Source: Stratiolaelaps scimitus (Eukaryota > Arthropoda > Arachnida > Mesostigmata > Laelapidae). Taken from it: 64,000 bases of DNA. The stretch spans positions 18,451,501-18,515,500 of the forward strand of contig JABWDB010000002.1 in assembly GCA_019614645.1 (NCBI GenBank). Reading direction: 5' to 3'. Both the position numbers and the translations under genes were made by a program. Under the pieces are notes generated by a model. The model worked only from the letters and a program-made list of their open reading frames with translations, did no database searches and was not told where the DNA came from. Positions within the stretch are counted from its first letter, which is position 1. Each line of letters begins with the position of its first letter. Positions 60,430 to 64,000 of the stretch are shown one piece after another.

Positions 60430-62960
60430 GTACATTCCTCTGATAACGAACGATCATGGGGAGGGGGGGTGCTGCTGCCGGACTTCGGTTCGCCGGAAGG
60501 GACATGCGATGGCAGAGCGAGATAGGAGAACGAAACAAAGAAACAACAGGAGATAGTTGTTGTTGCTGTTGTTGTTAACTGACGTTGCGGAGTTGGGAAG
60601 TGAAAATATAGGACAGTTGAGCGTAAACGCGGACATCCAGCTGGCAGAAGCGGTCCTTGTTCGGCGGTCTTAAGGTTGGACCCCGAAAGGCGAAGACCCT
60701 GGGCCCGGCTGGTCGGTCCTCCGAACAGGCTCGATACTCTGACGAACGGGATGCGTGCCGGATCCCGATCCGGAACCGCTTTGGAAGGTGCCGTTGGTTC
60801 GTCTTGCAGGCTTGGTTCCCGCCAGCGGCTCAAATGCGTGTCGAACGTGACATAGCTTTTCTGTGCGGTTGCCTGCGCTTGTGTGGCACGAGAGAGACAG
60901 AGAGATACGATGAGAATGAGAATGGGAGGGCGAGAGAGAGAGAGGGAGGCGGAAGCGTCTGTGGGCAGTCAGTTGCTTGGTCGACCAACACGCAGTTTCA
61001 TTGGATTCTGTCCGCCTCCAAGGCAGCCAGCCGACAGACTCCACCAACAGGCCTAGCAAATGCATGCCGATGGTAGACTGAATCCTATTCAGGCTGAATT
61101 CCATGCGACCGACGGTCGCGTACACAACCCAGCCGTTGTGATCGTAGCAGTCAGCAGCCAGTACCTTTCAGCTGAGGTATGGCTTTCTGAGCTTGTATTC
61201 GACGGCGTAGCGGCGGAACAATGATATTTAGAGAGGCGGCCCGCTATAGGGGACATATATGTACGCCTTCGCAGCTTTTGGGCTTTCGGTGCACGAAGGG
61301 TAGCAAAAAGGATTGGGAACGCAGGCTAGCCAGCTAGCTGACGACTGATCTATGGGGATCATAAATATATAAATAAAATGCCCTAACTACACTTTAACGA
61401 CGCGGAGCTATGCGCCACACCCTTCCCTGCCACGATCCGCCTTTCCCATCTCCGTGGAATAGATCCGCGCGTCGTCGCGCATTCCGCTCGGCAATGTCGA
61501 CTGCCAGCCAACGAGACAACACACCACACACATACCCCGTTAGTCCGTTAGTCGGTGGAACGCCTCCATCGAGATCCCGCAGAGCAGGGAGGCCGCCGAG
61601 GCGGAGGTTCACCTCATGTCAGCGTTGGCTTGCTGACCTCGTTGGCTGCTGTCACCAGCGCTCCTGCTGTAAACCTTATCTGCCGCCGTCGCGTCGGCGG
61701 CACCGGCGGCGGCGGCGGCTGGTGGTCACGCCGGCAGGGGGTGACGATGGCGTTGACTTGGGGAGTTGGCGTTGGCGTTTCCGAGACAGTGCAATGCCGT
61801 CGTGTTTTCCCTGCTGGCTCCAGCTTGGCTAAGTGGTACATGCACTGGCGGCGGCGGCGGCGGCGACGTCGAAACGCCTCTGTCTGTCTGGCTGCCTGCC
61901 CCAGAGGGTCCTCAAACGTCGTCGGTGACGGGGGCGGACATGAGCAGACAGACAAACTGTATGATCTGACTGCTACTGGCGGACATTATGCCGGTTTGGG
62001 CGCGTCTTTCGATGCCGCTTGTGCGGCTACAGCTTCTGTTGCTGTTACGAATTCTGGCAGCGGAACGACGCCGCTCAACGTAGCGGAAACGGTCGGGGGC
62101 TAACCCAGGCGTATGTGCGTATTTTCCTCTGAATGCAGTATATATATATAGAGTGCTGAATGTGGACTAAATGTAGAGAAAGGAACTCTTGCAGACGTCT
62201 AACCGGCACCGAGCTGATCTTCCGATCTGAGCTCCTGCTGCCTCTACCGCTTCTCACGCTGACGTTGAAGATTGCTGGTCGACCAGCCTCCTGCAATTCG
62301 CTGGCATACCCTTGTACACCTTCTTTTCCTTCTGCTATAGCTTTGTGTGCGACGGAACGTACATTCTAGCTGGAGCGCTCTCATTCTTTATCCTTCTCTG
62401 TCTCTCGGCCTTGACAGGCAAAGGGGCGCTGACCTTGGCCCACAAGACCCGGGAGGGCCCCGTGGCCCCCATGGTCGTTGACTCCGAGCGGCCCTGACCA
62501 CGTGGCAAGGGCGGCTTGTAGAGGCATTCAGGGTGGTGCGGGAGGTGGGGTTTGCGTGGCCCGCGGGACATCTATAGGCTGAGAGCAGGTCTGGAAATTT
62601 GGCGGGCAGGCCGACGCTGGTGGTAGTGGTGGTACTGATGCTGATGATGGTGGCTGCCGAGGCGGCGGTAGCGGCGCCGGGCACCAGCGGGTGGTACGGC
62701 CAGTTAGCATGCCAGCGAAGGAGAGGGAAATAGCCTTGAGTGAGCGGCGCAACGGACGTAGAACAGAGTACAGGATCAGAGCCAGCAGCGGGCGTCAGTC
62801 GAGAAGAGTCAGTCTGCACAGCCGCCGCCGCCGAATGGTATTCGAACGATCGTATACGGACGTACACTGCTGGCGCGCCACAGTCGGTTTGGAGCCTAGT
62901 AGGACGCCAGTGTACAGGTCGTCCTGGGAAGGTCCCTCCCTTCTTCTTTCTTAGTTCGGA
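60430..62960. promoter_or_regulatory. GC/CpG-rich stretch, possible promoter or first-exon region
   Basis: Over about 2.5 kb the sequence becomes visibly richer in G, C and CpG than the rest of the window. It has GGC runs (61695-61720 and 61847-61869), few TA arrays, and several overlapping open frames of 130-180 codons on both strands. In unmethylated arthropod genomes GC-rich blocks often coincide with first exons and promoters, so this is where I would look for a gene start. No TATA box, initiator or splice donor was identified with confidence, and GC-rich DNA lengthens chance frames. Confidence 0.25.
61555..62103 (+). CDS. Weak coding candidate within the GC-rich block
   Basis: The frame is open for 182 codons without an ATG at its start and ends at a TAA. 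It includes an Arg run from (GGC)n at 61847-61869. The last 60 residues (for example HEQTDKLYDLTATGGHYAGL, then an Ala/Ser/Thr-rich end) are the most protein-like part. A terminal exon is possible. No domain was recognised, and a Pro/Arg-rich minus frame overlaps. Confidence 0.15.
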   Translation: MERLHRDPAEQGGRRGGGSPHVSVGLLTSLAAVTSAPAVNLICRRRVGGTGGGGGWWSRRQGVTMALTWGVGVGVSETVQCRRVFPAGSSLAKWYMHWRRRRRRRRNASVCLAACPRGSSNVVGDGGGHEQTDKLYDLTATGGHYAGLGASFDAACAATASVAVTNSGSGTTPLNVAETVGG

Positions 62961-63149
62961 CCTGTCGACAACTTCTTCTTGTTATTGCACATCGCAGACA
63001 AAAAAAACAACCAAGAATTTCGTCATTCGAACACTGAAGCACGAATGGAACTTAACTATAAAATCCTTCTGCAGATGCGTACAACATTCTCAAAGTGCTC
63101 TACTAGCGAATAAGCAATGTATTTACCTATACACGTTTTATATATAAGA

Positions 63150-64000
63150 ACACATGAAGGAATAACAACTACGATAAAAGGGGACCTCTAATGCTCAAGT
63201 TCAACTCCGACTGAAGCTCACCAGTTAGCAGCTGAGAGAACATGGAGCAGAATCGAGGCAAACGAAGTCGCAGAGTTCCGGACGCGTCAATGTCATAATT
63301 TTATACATAATTTTATGAAGGAAATCAAAAGGTAGCACGGACTGATGTTCATAATGTCAAAATGAGATCAGATCGTTGAGACCTCGCATGCCTCGTATTT
63401 TTAGGCATTTATTATGCTGACATACGACGTCTGTGCTCATTACAACTACGACTCCAATTACTCCGCTGAAATAATTGCTCTTTGAAAATAGATTATAAAT
63501 GTACATTGTATTATAAATGTACTTCAGTGCGCGTTCGATTTCAGTCAACAGGGCCCTGTCCACTAACCACAGTCACACGTACGCGGATCCTCGATCGCTC
63601 GCGCTGTCAAACACTGATGTGACAGGTTCATCAACTACGAATAACCCACTACCCGATATCGTCTAATAATAATCAATCGGGTCTACAATTCGGTCTAGCC
63701 GCTGCCTCCTCGGCCGCCCCCTCGTCCTGAATGCCCAGACGTACTCAACGCTATTTCAAGCGTCCAGCTCTCTTTGAGTTTCTACGATCTCATCTTCGAC
63801 ACTCACGACTTTCTCTCTCTCTCTCTCTCCAGTCGAACTGGCTCTCTATTTTTACTCATTTGTTTTCATGTAAATAACGACACTCGGCTTAACACTCAAT
63901 GAGCTCGAGATTGCAACGAGCGTGCAACTGATTTCCGTTCCCTTTGATCGTCGATTATATATATCTACATAACAGTATGATACAATGTGTTGTTTTTCGT
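63150..64000. other. Unassigned non-coding DNA to window end
   Basis: Mostly A/T-rich unique sequence, with the (CT)n array as the only clear structure. No gene recognised. Confidence 0.4.
63811..63830. repeat. (CT)n microsatellite
   Basis: Ten CT units. Confidence 0.95.

Noticed and set aside
1..64000. CRISPR array, prokaryotic operons, prophage or intact transposase / reverse transcriptase
   Set aside because: No regularly spaced direct repeats with unique spacers, no ribosome-binding-site-led gene rows, and no DDE, RT or integrase motif was seen in any frame.

Overview
This window is eukaryotic and looks like an arthropod nuclear genome. CpG dinucleotides are common throughout. There are dozens of (TA)n microsatellites, and many CAG/CTG/CAA and GAT/ATT/AGT triplet runs. 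There are Pol III-type (tRNA-derived) short interspersed element remnants, no operon-like packing of reading frames, and no recognisable conserved protein. A mite or tick would fit this texture, but that is a guess: no gene, RNA or repeat here identifies the species.

No protein-coding gene could be identified with confidence. The longest reading frames are 160-230 codons. With uniform composition (stop frequency 3/64 per codon), six frames of 64 kb should give roughly two open stretches of about 170 codons by chance. The longest ones seen are further lengthened by stop-poor triplet repeats or by (TA)n, which reads as Tyr-Ile-Tyr-Ile. I therefore read most of the window as intergenic DNA or the interior of a large intron or introns. 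Short exons could be hidden, and a few weak candidates are listed at low confidence.

Layout: 0.7-1.2 kb, poly-C tract and CAG/CAA-rich segment. 2.7-7 kb, TA arrays, a GGC run, the densest CAG/CAA/CCG block (4.7-5.4 kb) and a foldback whose loop is a TA array (6.0 kb). 7.2 and 8.2-8.3 kb, tRNA-like SINE pieces. 13.8-14.7 kb, two copies of a dispersed repeat followed by a nested inverted repeat. 16.4-20.1 kb, CTG/CAG-rich DNA. 26.1-27.7 kb, an inverted-repeat element, GC-rich hairpins and the longest TA array. 28.5-29.9 kb, GGC/TGG runs and a perfect CTG/CAG palindrome. 35.7-36.0 kb, two strong perfect hairpins within about 310 bp. 39.0-39.1 kb, second-longest TA array. 41-55 kb, further TA and triplet arrays plus two more dispersed-repeat copies. 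60.4-63.0 kb, a GC- and CpG-rich stretch, the best place to look for a promoter or first exon.

The most informative non-gene signals are three. A degenerate dispersed repeat has five recognisable copies (13.8, 14.1, 27.8, 41.2 and 51.3 kb). A SINE-like 3' tail motif (GCAGTTCCGT followed by A/T-rich sequence) recurs at 8.3, 25.1 and 60.2 kb. A group of perfect foldbacks includes two that enclose TA microsatellites. No CRISPR array, rRNA, intact tRNA, prokaryotic gene or viral gene was seen.
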